Below, one piece after another: positions 47,664 to 59,183 of a DNA stretch of 64,000 nucleotides (positions are counted from its first letter, which is position 1; the number at the start of each line of letters is the position of its first letter). A program made the position numbers and the translations under genes. This stretch comes from Callorhinus ursinus (lineage: Eukaryota > Chordata > Mammalia > Carnivora > Otariidae), in the NCBI RefSeq assembly GCF_003265705.1, contig NW_020312936.1, forward strand, positions 1,079,569 to 1,143,568, written 5' to 3'. The notes beneath the pieces were generated by a model. The model was given only the letters and a program-made list of their open reading frames with translations. It was not told the DNA's origin and did not search any database.

Positions 47664-47868
47664 AGGGCACCTGGGTGGCTCAGTTGTTAAGTGTCTGCCT
47701 TTGGTTCAGGTCATGATCCCAGGGTCCGGGGATCAAGCCCCACATTGGGCTCCCTCCTTGGTGGGAAGCCTGCTTCTCCCTCTCCCACTCCCCCTGCTTG
47801 TGTTCCCTCTCTCACTACGTCCCTCTCTGTCAAATAAATAAATAAAATCTTAAAAAAAAAAAAAAACA
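47664..47868 (+). mobile_element. Carnivore tRNA-SINE nested at the edge of an L1 3' fragment
   Basis: Sense copy from 'gggcacctgggtggctcagt' to AAATAAATAAATAAAATCTT plus a 14-A run. CATGAGAGA occurs at 47655-47663 and 47869-47877. Because CATGAGAGACTATGGACTC is L1 3' UTR sequence, the SINE landed in the first bases of an already truncated L1. Confidence 0.93.
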
Positions 47869-48058
47869 CATGAGAGACTATGGACTCCGGGAAAAAATCT
47901 GGGGGGTCCGGGGGGGGGGGACGGGGGGGCTGGGGTAGCCCGGTGACGGGTATTAAGGAGGGCACGTGTTGTAATGAGCACTATGAATCATAGAACACTA
48001 CATCAAAAGATGTACTGTATGGTAACTTACATAACATAATAAAAAATAAAAATAAACA
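47869..48058 (+). mobile_element. L1 3' UTR fragment, sense
   Basis: 'atgagagactatggactccg', a long G-rich tract (about 47900-47935), 'gtattaaggagggcacgtgt', then 'ttacataacataataaaaaa'. It is the truncated 3' end of a carnivore L1. The L1 TSD is only loosely visible (AATATTAAAACC at about 47644, AATTTAAACC at about 48066). Confidence 0.88.
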
Positions 48059-48097
48059 AACAAATAATTTAAACCTCTAAAAAAATAGTGGGTTTTA

Positions 48098-48308
48098 GGG
48101 GCACCTGGGTGCCTCAGTCAGTTAAGCATCTGCCTTAGGCTTGGGTCATGATCTCAGGATCCTGGAATTGAGCTCCACATTGGGCTCTCTGCTCAGCAGG
48201 GAGTCTGCTTCTGCCTCTCCCTCTGCCCCTCCCCCTGCTCATGCTCTCTGTCTCTCTGTCTCTCTGTCTCTCAAATAAATAAAATCTTTAAAAAAATTAA
48301 AAAGGGAG
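48098..48308 (+). mobile_element. Carnivore tRNA-SINE with perfect 12-bp TSD
   Basis: Sense copy 'ggggcacctgggtgcctcag' through '(tctctg)n' to AAATAAATAAAATCTTT. TSD TAGTGGGTTTTA at 48086-48097 and 48309-48320. Confidence 0.95.
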
Positions 48309-48324
48309 TAGTGGGTTTTAATGT

Positions 48325-50700
48325 TTAATTATCTAGAGGTCTTAGTCACTGTGTTAAAAAGAAAACATTGAATACTTAGAATCAAAGTGGAAAATGATCA
48401 CACATCTTGAGTCAGGGTTGGAAGATGGGGCTCTTTTGGTTCATAAGAAATGATATCTCAACTTTCCAGTAAGGAAATGGAAACAAAACAGTCATCAAGT
48501 TTTATCTTAAAAGACTTTAACAGAACCATTTATCAGTTATTAGAGAATTCATCTACATTTAGACACACACACAAATTTACAGTCTGCATGTAAAAGGCCA
48601 CAAAACAATCTCAACAAATACTAAAAATCTGATCGTAACATATCATACTCTCTAACCACAATGCAATCCAACAGGAACTTACTATAACAAAATATAACAT
48701 TAAAAAGAGTCTCATGTGATTAGTGTTAAAATTCCATAAAACAAGGCATAAAAAAATGCTTAGTGTAATAGAAACAGTGGCCGACATCATGTGAGTAGAA
48801 GTGGCAAGTGCTGTTTCAGGGTTTTCTGACATCTAAAAGCTGAGCTCTGCCCCCACTTTCTGTTCTTCCTTTCCTGTGGCAGTTAGCACAGTCCAAATGG
48901 CAGGACCTCTGTTGGTTTGAGGAATGACCCAGAGTCAGAGTAAAGACCCAGACAACCTGCATTGGATCTACAAAGACATCATGGAAAAGCAAAATAAACA
49001 AAACAAAAATAAAACTGTTATATCCTAGTGTAAACTGCCCTATCCACTAATACAAATTCTCATGGGAGAGAGAGACAGAGAAAGACACACCGAAAGAGAC
49101 AGAGAGAGAAAGCAAAAGACTGAATGAAGGACAGAGATTTGGAAGAGGTAGGATAAAGAAAGAACAGACAAAAAGGAAAGAAGGAATGAAGGGAAGGAAG
49201 GGGAGGGGAGAACTGCACTGACACATTCAAAAATAATGGTTTCTAATCAAATGTAAGACACGTTGCTAGGGCTTTGCCCATTCTACATAACATATACAAG
49301 CAAGCCTTGTCAATGTCCACTTGCTTCATTTCCAGCATCTAAATCTGCACATTGAATGAGTGTATGCAAATTATCTATAACATGTTTCTTTGTCTCTAGC
49401 CTTTGGCAGAGCCTAATCTTTGGCTCACATTTTACTCAGCAGAAGTAAATATTTGCTTATAACCTCCAGGGTTTCTTGACTTACATTGGAACCCAGAAAT
49501 TTCACTAATACAGGACTTTATACTAGCTTTTATTCTTTAACACTTTTATTTTTTTTTCCATCCTGTAATTTGGGAATAAGAATTTGATGGCTAAAGATTC
49601 AATAATATTAAATCTTTTCAGAAACTGCTACAAAGGAATGTTAGAAAAATTTGAGGCTGTTTGTTTTAGTGGCAGTTCTTTAATATGTACTGCCACTTTG
49701 AAAGGAATCTAAAATGCCAGGTACATTACATTAATTGGATTACACCTAACCATATTCCGAATACTTGAAATATGGGGGAATGTTTTTTAAATTGTTATCA
49801 CATTACAAGAGGTACCTCTGAGTCAATCAATGTAAATTTACTTCTTTATATGTTTACTTTTCCCCCAATGCACACTAGAGTGAACCATTTTTATGCTAAT
49901 AACTGCATTTAAATAAGCTTGTATTTACATTTTATGTAACACTAGTCATTGAACAGCAAATACTATATTCTTCACAGATACACTCCTGTAAAGTCAAAAT
50001 GGGATCATTACTTGAAGAAACACTTTAAATATATTTCCTCAAAAGGGCTATGAAGTAAAAATACTTCAGATATTTTAATTGACTATTAAACATATTAAAA
50101 TAAGTTTTCCTTGGAGGATTATTTATAAAAGGAAGTGAAGTTCATTTCACCTCAGTGATATTGCTAATAATCAAGCAGAGAGTAATTTAGGTGGGAGCAA
50201 GCCCCTTTAAGAATATAAGGAATGTATAAATTGTACTCTTCTACTATAGTCGTGTTCCCAGGTGCAAAGTGCTATGACTTTCCTCAAAATTATAAAATAG
50301 TACATTAGAAAAAGACTTGAGGCTGAGATGGCATCAGGTTTCCACATGGCCAGGACCTCTAACTCAGTTTACAACAATAGTTGAAAATGGCCAGACACAA
50401 ACTTGCCAGGTTTTTACCATGAGCTTCATAGAGAAAATGCAAGAGCTGTACATATTGCTTCCAGGATAAATTCATTCATTCATGTGAGGGATTTCTTATA
50501 TTCTAGTTACAAACATTTTTCTAGTGATTATTTAATGCTATTTTATCCAAGTCAGGTTCATGTAGACAGAAATTTATTTCTGGTTTCTCTAGCAGAAATT
50601 TTCCCAGCCTTGGACAGGCTAAGGACTTTGAATTTTCAAGTTCAACTTTGTTAGCAGTCTCGGTTTCTCTCATATGAGTATGTTGAAAGATCAGGGAAGA
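48325..50700. other. Single-copy DNA, largely featureless
   Basis: Apart from the purine tract at 49060-49215, no repeat family, exon or RNA gene is recognised. Confidence 0.35.
49060..49215. repeat. Purine-rich (GA/GGAA)n tract
   Basis: GAGAGAGACAGAGAAAGAC-type sequence grading into AAGGAAGGGGAGGGGAG. It is low complexity. Confidence 0.85.
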
Positions 50701-50704
50701 AAAT

Positions 50705-50790
50705 CAATTTGTTCATCCATCCATCCCGCAAATATTTATTAAATGCAGCCCATGTTTCAGGCACTGTGCTAGTTGATGTTTATATAAACT
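50705..50790 (-). repeat. L2 3' end remnant, antisense
   Basis: 'caaatatttattaaatgcag', then 'caggcactgtgctagttgat', is the antisense L2 tail. Confidence 0.55.
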
Positions 50791-50803
50791 TTCTCTTTTT
50801 CTT

Positions 50804-50984
50804 TAAAGATTTTATTTATTTATTTGAGAAAGAGAGAGAGAGTATGAGTGGGGGAGGGACAGAGTGACAAACAGACTTCCTGCTGAGTGCAGAGCATGAT
50901 GACATGAGGCTCCATCCCAGGACCCTGAGATCATGACCCGAGCCAAAGTCAGACACTTGACCAACAAAGCCACCCAGGCAACTC
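50804..50984 (-). mobile_element. Carnivore tRNA-SINE, antisense
   Basis: 'aagattttatttatttattt', 'ccatcccaggaccctgagat' and head 'aagccacccaggcaactcc'. No clear TSD. A T run follows at about 50999-51014. Confidence 0.9.
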
Positions 50985-51014
50985 CCCACCCCTCTGGGTT
51001 TTTTTTTTTTTTTA

Positions 51015-51640
51015 ATTGATGAGCAAAAGACATCAACTCTGCAGCATTAATAAAAATGAAGGGGAAATGACCTTCATTTAATATATTCTGAATATATTAC
51101 ACACTAAAAAGGAGAAATAACTGACTCTCAGAAAGGATAGGCACATAGCAGACGCCTGTGTCTTTATGGGGCTGCCATATCCTCAAAATGAGTTCTGGAG
51201 GTCTTCAATCCCTATGAGTGGGATTCTAGCCAACTTGTCTTAGAGTGTGTGCCCACCCTTCAGATGATGGGGCCAGGGGAGCAGTTATTCCCACTAATAA
51301 TCATGAAGTGAAGTTATGATGGCCAGAAAATAAAAAGTGAATTTTAACTTCTTGTATACAAATAAACACACATATAAAGTAAGAAAGTACTCACAAAGCT
51401 AAATATAATATAAATATTACAGTATCAGAAGAAAATGCTAATGCATTAAATAGGAGAAATGAAAAATGATACTACTCTCTTGTTTTCAGTGTCAATTTTG
51501 GCAAATGTATTATATAAATAAAATGATCCTTCCTTTGCTTACGTTTAATAGCAGAGAAGCCAACTTTGTTAAGCTACCTTCATTCATCATTGACCACTTT
51601 TATTAATTCTAATTTTGAAAGTTCCTTTAAAACGAGGTAA
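51015..51640. other. Single-copy DNA, nothing recognised
   Basis: No gene or repeat could be assigned. Confidence 0.35.
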
Positions 51641-51642
51641 TG

Positions 51643-51643
<1 letters not shown>

Positions 51644-51680
<37 letters not shown>
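51644..51680. repeat. (AC)n microsatellite
   Basis: A 37-bp uninterrupted AC run, followed by AAACACATG. Confidence 0.97.
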
Positions 51681-51684
<4 letters not shown>

Positions 51685-51686
<2 letters not shown>

Positions 51687-52120
51687 TGCTTACACAGTAG
51701 GCAATGCCCATTAATATTTAATCCCCAAACTTTCAATACTGTCCATGGCTTTTTACTTTAGAATTGAGTCTGCACTTTTCAAATACTTTTGCAGTGAAAC
51801 ATTTACACTAAAATATCTTCACCATAAAATTCATCATTGATTTCATGTGGTAAGAATTTCTGAAGCTATTTTTCTTTTGGAAAAATCAGGGATAATGGCT
51901 AAATGATACTGAACATTGACAGTAATTAATTTATTGCCTTATAAAAGGTACTGCCTGTTTTATTTCTTCTGGCAATTTAAGACCAACATTTTCTATCATT
52001 TCTCTTGGATTTTTAAACACTGGATTATTTTATTATGTACATGTCCATTTTCTTACATTTTATTTTTGCATAGTTAGTAGCCTTCTAAATAATTTCTTTG
52101 TCTAAAGCTCAATGTAAGAA
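51685..52120. other. Single-copy AT-rich DNA, nothing recognised
   Basis: No gene or repeat could be assigned upstream of L1-B. Confidence 0.35.
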
Positions 52121-52229
52121 ATTTAAAACTCATGGTTGTCCCCAACTTGGGAGCATCCAAATATATAAATCAATTAATTACAAACATAAAGAAACTCATT
52201 GATAATCACACAATAATAGTAGGGGGCTT

Positions 52230-52420
52230 CATTTTTTTTAAAGATTTTATTTATTTATTTGACAGAGAGAATAAGAGAGAGCATGAGAGGGAAGAGGGTC
52301 TGAGGGAGAAGCAGACTCTCTGCTGAGCAGGGAGCCCAATGTGGGACTTGATCCCGGGACTCCAGGATCATGACCTGAGCCGAAGGCAGTCGCTTAGCCA
52401 ACTGAGCCACCCAGGCGCCC
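52230..52420 (-). mobile_element. Carnivore tRNA-SINE nested in L1-B
   Basis: Antisense copy with tail 'aagattttatttatttattt', 'gctgagcagggagcccaatg' and head 'gagccacccaggcgccc'. Flanks AATAGTAGGGGGCTT (52215-52229) and AATAGTAGGGGACTT (52421-52435) are duplicated L1 ORF2 sequence, so it is younger than L1-B. Confidence 0.96.
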
Positions 52421-55400
52421 AATAGTAGGGGACTTTAACACCCCACTCACAGCAATGGACAGATTAAGCAGAAGATTAACAAGGAAACAATGACTTTGAA
52501 TGACACACTGGACTAGATGGACTTGACAGATATATTCAGAATATTTCATTCTAAAGCAGAAGATTACATATTCATTTTGAGTGCATATGGAATATTCTCC
52601 AGAACAGATCACATACTGGGTCACAAATCAGGCCTCAACCAGTACAAAAGACTGAGATCATACCATGGATATTTTCCAACCACAACACTATGAAACTTGG
52701 AGTCAACCACAAGAAAAAATTTGGAAAGACCACAAATACATGAAGATTAAAGAATGTCCTACTAAAGAATGAATGGGTTAACCAGGAAATTAAAGAAGAA
52801 ATTAAAAATAATACATGGAAACAAATGTAAATGAAAACACAACAGTCCAAAACAGGCAAAAGTAGTCCTAAGAGGGAAGTACAGAGCAATACAGGCCTTC
52901 CTCAAGAAGTAGGAAAAGTCTCAAATACACAATCTAACCTTACACTTAAAGGAGCTAGGAAAGGAGCAAATAAAACCTAAAGCCAGCATAAGGGAAATAA
53001 TAAAGAATGGAGCAGAAATAAATGATATAGAAACAAATAAAAACCAGTAGAACAGATCAATGAAACTGGGAACTGGCTCTTTGAAAGAATTAATAAATTG
53101 ATAAACCCTTAGCCAGACTTATCAAAAAGAAAAGAGAAAGGACCCAAATAAATAAAATCACAAATGAGAGAGGAGAGATCACAACCAACATCACAGAAAT
53201 GCAAATAATTATAAGAGAATATTGTAAAAAATTATATGAGAACAAATTGGGTAATCTGGAAGAAATGGATAAATTCCTAGAAATGTATAAACTACCAAAA
53301 CCGAAAAAGGAAGAAATAGAAAATTTGAACAAGCAAAGAACCAGCAAAGAAACTGAATCACTAATCAAAACTCTCCCAACAAACACAAGTCCAAAGCCAG
53401 TTCTGAGGGGAATTCTACCAAACGTTTGAAGTTAATACCTATTCTTCTCAAACTGTCTCCAAAAATAGAAATGGTAGGAAAACTTTTAAATTCATCCTAT
53501 AAGGCTAGCATTATCTTGATTCTAAAACCAAAGACCCTGCTAAAAAGAATTATAGGCCAATAGCCCTGATGAACATGGATGCAAAAATTCTGACCAAGAT
53601 ACTAGCAGATCGAATCCAACAGTACATTAAAGGAATAATTCACCACGATCAAGTGGGATTTATTCCTGGGCTTCAAGGGTGGTTCAATATTCACAAGTTA
53701 ATCAACCTCATACACCACATTAATAAAAGTAAGGATAAGAACCATATGATCCTCTCAATAGATGCAAAAGAAGTATTTGGCAAAGTACAACATCCACTCT
53801 TGATAAAAACCTGCAACAAAGTAGGGATAGAGGGAACATACCTCAACATCATAAAGGCCATATACGAAAGACCCAGAGTTAATATAATCCTCAATGGGGA
53901 AAAACTGAGAGCTTTTCCTCTACAGTCAGGAACAAGACAGGGTGTCCACTCTTAACACTGTTATTTAACACAGTAAACATATTGCCTCAGCAATCAGACA
54001 ACAAAAAGAAATAAAAGGCATCCAAACTGGCAAGGAACAAGTCAAACTTTCATATTCACAGATGACATGACACTCTGCAGAAAACCCGAAACACTCCACA
54101 AAAACTGATAAACGAATTCAGCAAAATCACAGGATACAAAATCAATAGACAGAAATCTGTTGCATATCTATACACCACTAATGAAGCAACAGAAGAAGAA
54201 ATCAAGGGATGATGCATTTACAATCGCAACAAAAACCAGGAGATACCTAGGAATAAACCTAACCAAAGAGGTAAAAGATCTGTACTCTGAAAACTATAAA
54301 ATACTTATGAAAGAAATTGAAGACACAAAGAAATGGAAAAACATCCCATGCTCATGGATCAGAAAAACAAATATTGTTAAAATGTCTACACCACCCAAAG
54401 CAATCTACACTTTAAAGCAATACTTATCAAATTACCATCAACATTTTCACATAGCTAAGACAAACAATCCTAAAATTTGTATGGAACCATAAAAGACTCC
54501 AAATAGCCAAAGAAATCCTGAAAAAGAAAAGCAAAGCTGGAGGCATTGCAATTCTGAACTTCAAGCTCTATTACAAAGCTGTAGTTATCCAGACAGTATG
54601 GTACTGGCAAAAAAACAGACACAAAGAACAATGGAACAAGAATAGAGAACCCAGAAATGGACCCACAACTATAGGGCTAACTAATCTTTGACAAAGCAGG
54701 AAAGGATATCCCGTGGAAAAAAGACAGTCTCTTCAACAAATGGCATTGGGAAAACTGGACAGCAACATGCAGAAGAATGAAACTGGATCACTTTCTTACA
54801 TCATACACAAAAATAAATTCAAAATGGATGGAAAACCTAAATGTGAGATAAGAAACCATCAAAATCCTAGAGGAGAACACTGACAGTTACCTCTCCGACC
54901 TCAGCCACAGTAACTTCTTACTAGATACATCTCCAGAGGCAAAAGAAACAAAAGCAAAAATGAACTACTGGGACTTCATCAAGATTAAAAGGTACTGCAC
55001 AGCAAAGGAAACAATTAACAAAACTAAAAAGCAACCTACAGAATGGAAGAAGATACTTGCAAATGATATATCTGACAAAGTGCTAGTATACAAAATATAT
55101 AAAGAACTTATAAAAAAACTCAACACCCCAAAAGACAAATAATCCAGTTAAGAAATGGGCAAAAGACATGAATAAACATTTTCCAAAGAAGACATCCAGA
55201 TAGCTAACAGACACATGAAAAGATGCTCAACCTCACTCATCATCACGAAAATGCAAATCAAAATTACAATGAGATACCACTTCACACCTGTCAGAATGGC
55301 TAAAATTAACAACACAGGAAACAACAGATGTTGGCAAGGCTGTGGAAAAAGGGGAACCATCTTACACTGTTGGATAGGAATGCAAACTGGTGTGGCCACT

Positions 55401-55609
55401 CTAGAGACCAATATGGAGGTTCCTCAAAAAGTTAAAAATAGAACTACCCTAGAATCCAGCAATTATACTACTAGGTATTTATGAAAGGATTCAAAAATAT
55501 TGATTCCAAGGGGCGCATACACCCTGATGTTTATAGCAGCATTATCAGCAATAGCCAAATTATGGAAGGAGCTCAAATGTCTATCAGCTGATCAACAGAT
55601 AAAGATGTG

Positions 55610-55610
<1 letters not shown>

Positions 55611-55649
<39 letters not shown>

Positions 55650-55672
55650 GTATATATATATACACACACACA
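55611..55672. repeat. (CA)n(TA)n(CA)n microsatellite grown inside L1-B ORF2
   Basis: It occupies the same ORF2 site as the TA array of L1-A (before 'caatgaaatattactcag'). It is composed of CA, then TATATG/TATATA, then CA. Confidence 0.95.
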
Positions 55673-56100
55673 ATGAAATATTACTCAGAATGAGTAATGA
55701 ATGAAATCTAGCCATTTACAACACGGTAGTTGGAGCTAGAGTGTATTATGCTAAGCAAAATAAGTCAGAGAAAGACAAATACCATATGATTTCACTCATA
55801 TGTAGAATTTAGGAAACAAAACAGATGAACATAGGAGAAGGAAAAAAAAAGACAGAGGGAGACAAACTGTAAGAGACTCTTAACTATAGAGAACAAACTG
55901 AGGGTTGATGGAGGGGTGGGTGGCGGATGGGCTAGATGGGTGACAGGCAGTAAGGAGGGCATTTGTGATAAGCACTGGGTATTATAGGTGATGAATCACT
56001 AAATTCTACTCCTGAGACCAATATTATACTATATGTTAACTAACTAGACTTTAAATTAAAACTTGAAACAAACAAAAGTAAATAAAATAAAACTTATGGT

Positions 56101-56275
56101 TAATAGTATATATACACATATATAGTGTTATATATAGTATATACTAAATATAGTATACAATATAATATAGTATACATGTACTATATACTCATATGGCATA
56201 TATAATATATAGTATATAATAGTATACAATAGTATATAGTAGATTAGCATATAGTATTTATGTATATACATACAG
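56101..56275. repeat. AT-rich TATAGTATA-type low-complexity block
   Basis: Irregular repeats of TATATAGTATA and ATAGTATACAATA directly after the L1-B tail. Strand-symmetric AT content gives many hairpin options. Confidence 0.85.
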
Positions 56276-56279
56276 TTTA

Positions 56280-56525
56280 AGGTTTATTCCTGCCCTTTGC
56301 ACATATTTTTATATCTGGTTACTCTCTTTGGAAACTTTATTCCAGAGAAAAGACAATACACACAAAAATAAGTTTATGTTGATTCTATTGCTTAAAGCAG
56401 GAATATATAGAGGTTGTGAAAATAAACTGCACACATGAAACTCTAAGTATTCTGAAGCATTAAAGCTTACCCTGATAATAAAATCCAATGTGTTGGGGTA
56501 AGCAAAGTAACTGGGAATTTCCAAA
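56280..56525. other. Single-copy spacer between two AT-rich blocks
   Basis: No gene or repeat could be assigned. Confidence 0.35.
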
Positions 56526-56529
56526 ATAA

Positions 56530-56715
56530 TTTATATGTAATATAGGTAAATATATACACATATATAATGAATCTAATTATATACATATATAGTGTATATA
56601 TATATACTATGCATATATAGATGCACTATACATAACATATATGTTATATACACATATAACATATAGATGATATAAAAATGTGTATACTACATGTATGTAG
56701 TATACATATAGTATA
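56530..56715. repeat. Second AT-rich block with 12-bp hairpin
   Basis: TATATACACATATAT-type sequence. A perfect 12-bp stem (56638-56649 with 56654-56665, core TATGTTATAT and ATATAACATA) has a 4-nt loop, ACAC. Confidence 0.88.
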
Positions 56716-56719
56716 CTCC

Positions 56720-57410
56720 CTCCCTCCTTCCCTCTATCTTCTTTTCCTCTCATGTATTATTTATTTACTAAACATTTATTGTACTTTCACATATGTCAGG
56801 AAATAGGTTAACTTCTATGAAAGATACTAAGTTAGAATAGCTCACAACCTAGGAGAGAAAATGGACCAAAACAAGTGATTATAATCCACTATAATTATGG
56901 TTAACTTCAGAGATTTCCAAGGAGTTATGAGGGCAAAGTAAGGTAGTAGCGATAACATCAATTCTGAATCCACAGAAGGTCAATGTGACTGATTAAGGAA
57001 GAAAGTGTACAAATAACCAGTTTTTAATTTAACTTATATGTGAGAATTAGTCAAAAAGAAACATTCCTTAAACCTAAATAATTGTATGTCACCTACTTAC
57101 TGATAAGGTATACTCATCTAAATGCACTTCTCTTTTGTCTTTTGCTACCAGGAAACTCCAGGAAAAATATGAGGACATAATAAATTGTGTATCTTTGTTC
57201 TAGTTCCCTGAATTGATTACTTTTTATATATATTAAATTACATATTCCCTGATCCTGGCACATCCGGTATTTTTGATTTATAAGAGCAAATAAAATATAT
57301 GTGTGTTTAATAAATAGCTTTATTATTTATGTGGAATAAAATGAATTTCACTGAAACTAAAACCTCTTAACTATTCATCGATGGAAATTGAAAATTATAT
57401 AAAGAAATAC
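56720..57410. other. Single-copy DNA with a possible L2 tail
   Basis: 'ttactaaacatttattgtac', then 'cacaacctaggagagaaaat' (about 56765-56865), may be an antisense L2 end. Nothing else is recognised. Confidence 0.35.
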
Positions 57411-57417
57411 ACTTCTG

Positions 57418-59183
57418 GCACGCAGAGCAAGATGGCGGAGGAGTAGGAGACCTAGATTTCGTCTGGTCTCAGGAATTCAGCTGAATAGGGATCAAACCAT
57501 TCTGAACACCTACAACTCAACAGGAGATCAAAGAGGAGAGTAGCAACAACTATCTGAACAGAGAAGCGACCACTTACTGGAAGGTAGGACATGCTGAGAA
57601 GTGAATCCGAGGCGAAATTCGGGAGGATAGATGGCGGGGGAGGGGCCTCCGCCGGCCGCTTCTGGCAAGTGCTAGAGCCGCGGAGCACAAAATCGGAACT
57701 GTTAGAAGTCGGCTCCGCTGAGGGACGTCGCTGCAGTGGCTAAGCGGGGGGTGGAATCCTCCCGGGACAGTGTGGTCTCAGGACCCTTGCAGTCACAGAA
57801 AGACAGGGGGAGCCTGAGTGCGCCAGAGCTCCCAGGTATCGGAGCGGGGAAGCCGGCTGCAGAGACGGAGCCAAGGCGCGGGCTCTCAGCTCGGGGTTGC
57901 CATAAACTGTGATCCGCGGCCCAGTTGGGCCACTGCTTCTGCAGCAGGGACCCAAAAAGTGGCAGATCCGGGGAGACTCCCCTTCCTTCCTGGGGAGGAG
58001 CAGCGCCAGGGATCTCCTGGGTTTGGAGACTCCACATGGGGTTGGGTGCCAGAGATAACAACGCTCGGTCACAGGCCGGGTGAGCACGGAGTGCGGCCAG
58101 AGACCGGGGACAAGGGAGTGACTGCTTTTCTCTGGGGGTGCACTGAGGAGTGGGGCCCCGAGTTCTCAGCTCCTCCGGGTGGAGATTCGGAGAGCTTGCA
58201 GGGAACAAAAGCTCCTGAGATCAAACCCGAGCAGCTGGCTTAGCCCGGACCCACAAGGGCGGGGCAATTCAGCCTCCGGCAAAGACATTTGGAAACCACA
58301 GCAACAGGCCCCTCCCCCAGAAGATCAGCACGAACAGCCAGCAAGCCAAGACCAAGTTTACCGATCAAGGAGAACGAGAGAACTCCAGCGCTAGGGGAAT
58401 ACTGCACATAGAATTCACGGCTTTTTTTTACCATGATTCATTAGTTCATCAAAGTTAATTTTTGTTAACTGTTTTTTTTTTCTTTTTCACTTTTTCAACC
58501 AACATCTTATCAATCTCTTTTTAAAAAAAAAACATTTTTTATTTTTCATTTTTAGAGTCATATTTTATCCCTTCATAGTAGTTACCCTTATTTTTGGCAT
58601 ATATATATAAGTTGTTCTCTCTTTAAAATTTTGAGATACAGTTTCTTCTAACAGATAAAAATACACCCTAAATCACTAGTGTATGGCTCTGTTCTAGTCT
58701 CCTGCCTGATAACATTCTCTCCCTTTTTTCTTTTTTTTTTTAAATCTTCTTTCTTTTTTCAAACAACTTATCTTATCAAGTCCTTTTATAAAATCTTTTA
58801 TAATTTTCATCTTTACAGTCATCTTCTATCCCTTCACTGTATCAACCCTTATTTTGTACATATATGTTTTTCTTCCTTTAAAACTTAAGGAGGCACTTTT
58901 TTCTAACAGACCAAAATACGCCCAAAATCTAGTGTGTGGCACTGATCTATGCACTAGCCTGATCATATTTGATCACATTCTGCTTTTTTTGTATTGTTCT
59001 GTTTTTGTTTTTATCTTTTTTTTTCTTTTTTTTCTCTTTTTTTTTCTCTTTCTTTTTTCTTTCTTTCCCTTTCTTTTCCCCTGGTTTCAAGTCTTTTCTG
59101 ATTTGTATACAGTATATTTGCTGGGGACGTCGTAAACCTGTTAGCATTTTGTTCTCTCATTCATCTATTCTCCTCTGGACAAA
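57418..59183 (+). promoter_or_regulatory. L1-C 5' UTR / internal promoter region
   Basis: The first ~1 kb (57418-58430) is the most CpG- and GC-rich DNA of the window, as expected of an L1 internal pol II promoter that is normally methylated. The YY1-type AAGATGGCGG lies at about 57429-57438. From 58440 the composition flips to T-rich, ending in a ~110-bp polypyrimidine tract (58981-59090), about 95 bp before the ORF1 ATG. The matching region of L1-A starts at 36205. Promoter activity is inferred from family knowledge. Confidence 0.75.

Larger units (their letters stand above)
52138..55790 (+). pseudogene. L1-B partial ORF2 pseudogene
   Basis: Broken reverse-transcriptase frame. The open pieces are 53199-53429, 53569-53955 (with [17 protein letters not shown] and [21 protein letters not shown]), 54160-54492, 54960-55142 and 55215-55484 (C-terminal [13 protein letters not shown] zinc-knuckle region). 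The catalytic motif region at about 54055 reads as a mutated FTDDM, not FADDM. The endonuclease N-terminus is missing and the SINE at 52230-52420 splits what remains. The codon at 54768-54770 is TGC (Cys), where L1-A and L1-C both have TGA. It is non-functional. The 3' coding limit is approximate. Confidence 0.9.
52138..56087 (+). mobile_element. L1-B: older L1, truncated in the endonuclease domain
   Basis: Starts within ORF2 (matching L1-C from about 60505) and runs to the 3' tail. TSD TAAAACTCATGGTT (52124-52137) and TAAAACTTATGGTT (56088-56101) differ at one base. Its reverse transcriptase region, C-terminal zinc-knuckle region and 3' UTR ('atgttaactaactagacttt' ending) belong to an older subfamily than L1-A and L1-C, as shown by many shared differences from them. 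It carries a later SINE. Confidence 0.94.

Noticed and set aside
57702..58208. 168-codon antisense frame as a host gene exon
   Set aside because: It lies wholly in the L1-C 5' UTR, whose GC-rich composition yields long frames. Kept only as a speculative finding.
57418..58430. CpG-rich region as a CpG-island promoter of a cellular gene
   Set aside because: It is the L1 5' UTR, collinear with ORF1 and ORF2 downstream and partly repeated in L1-A.
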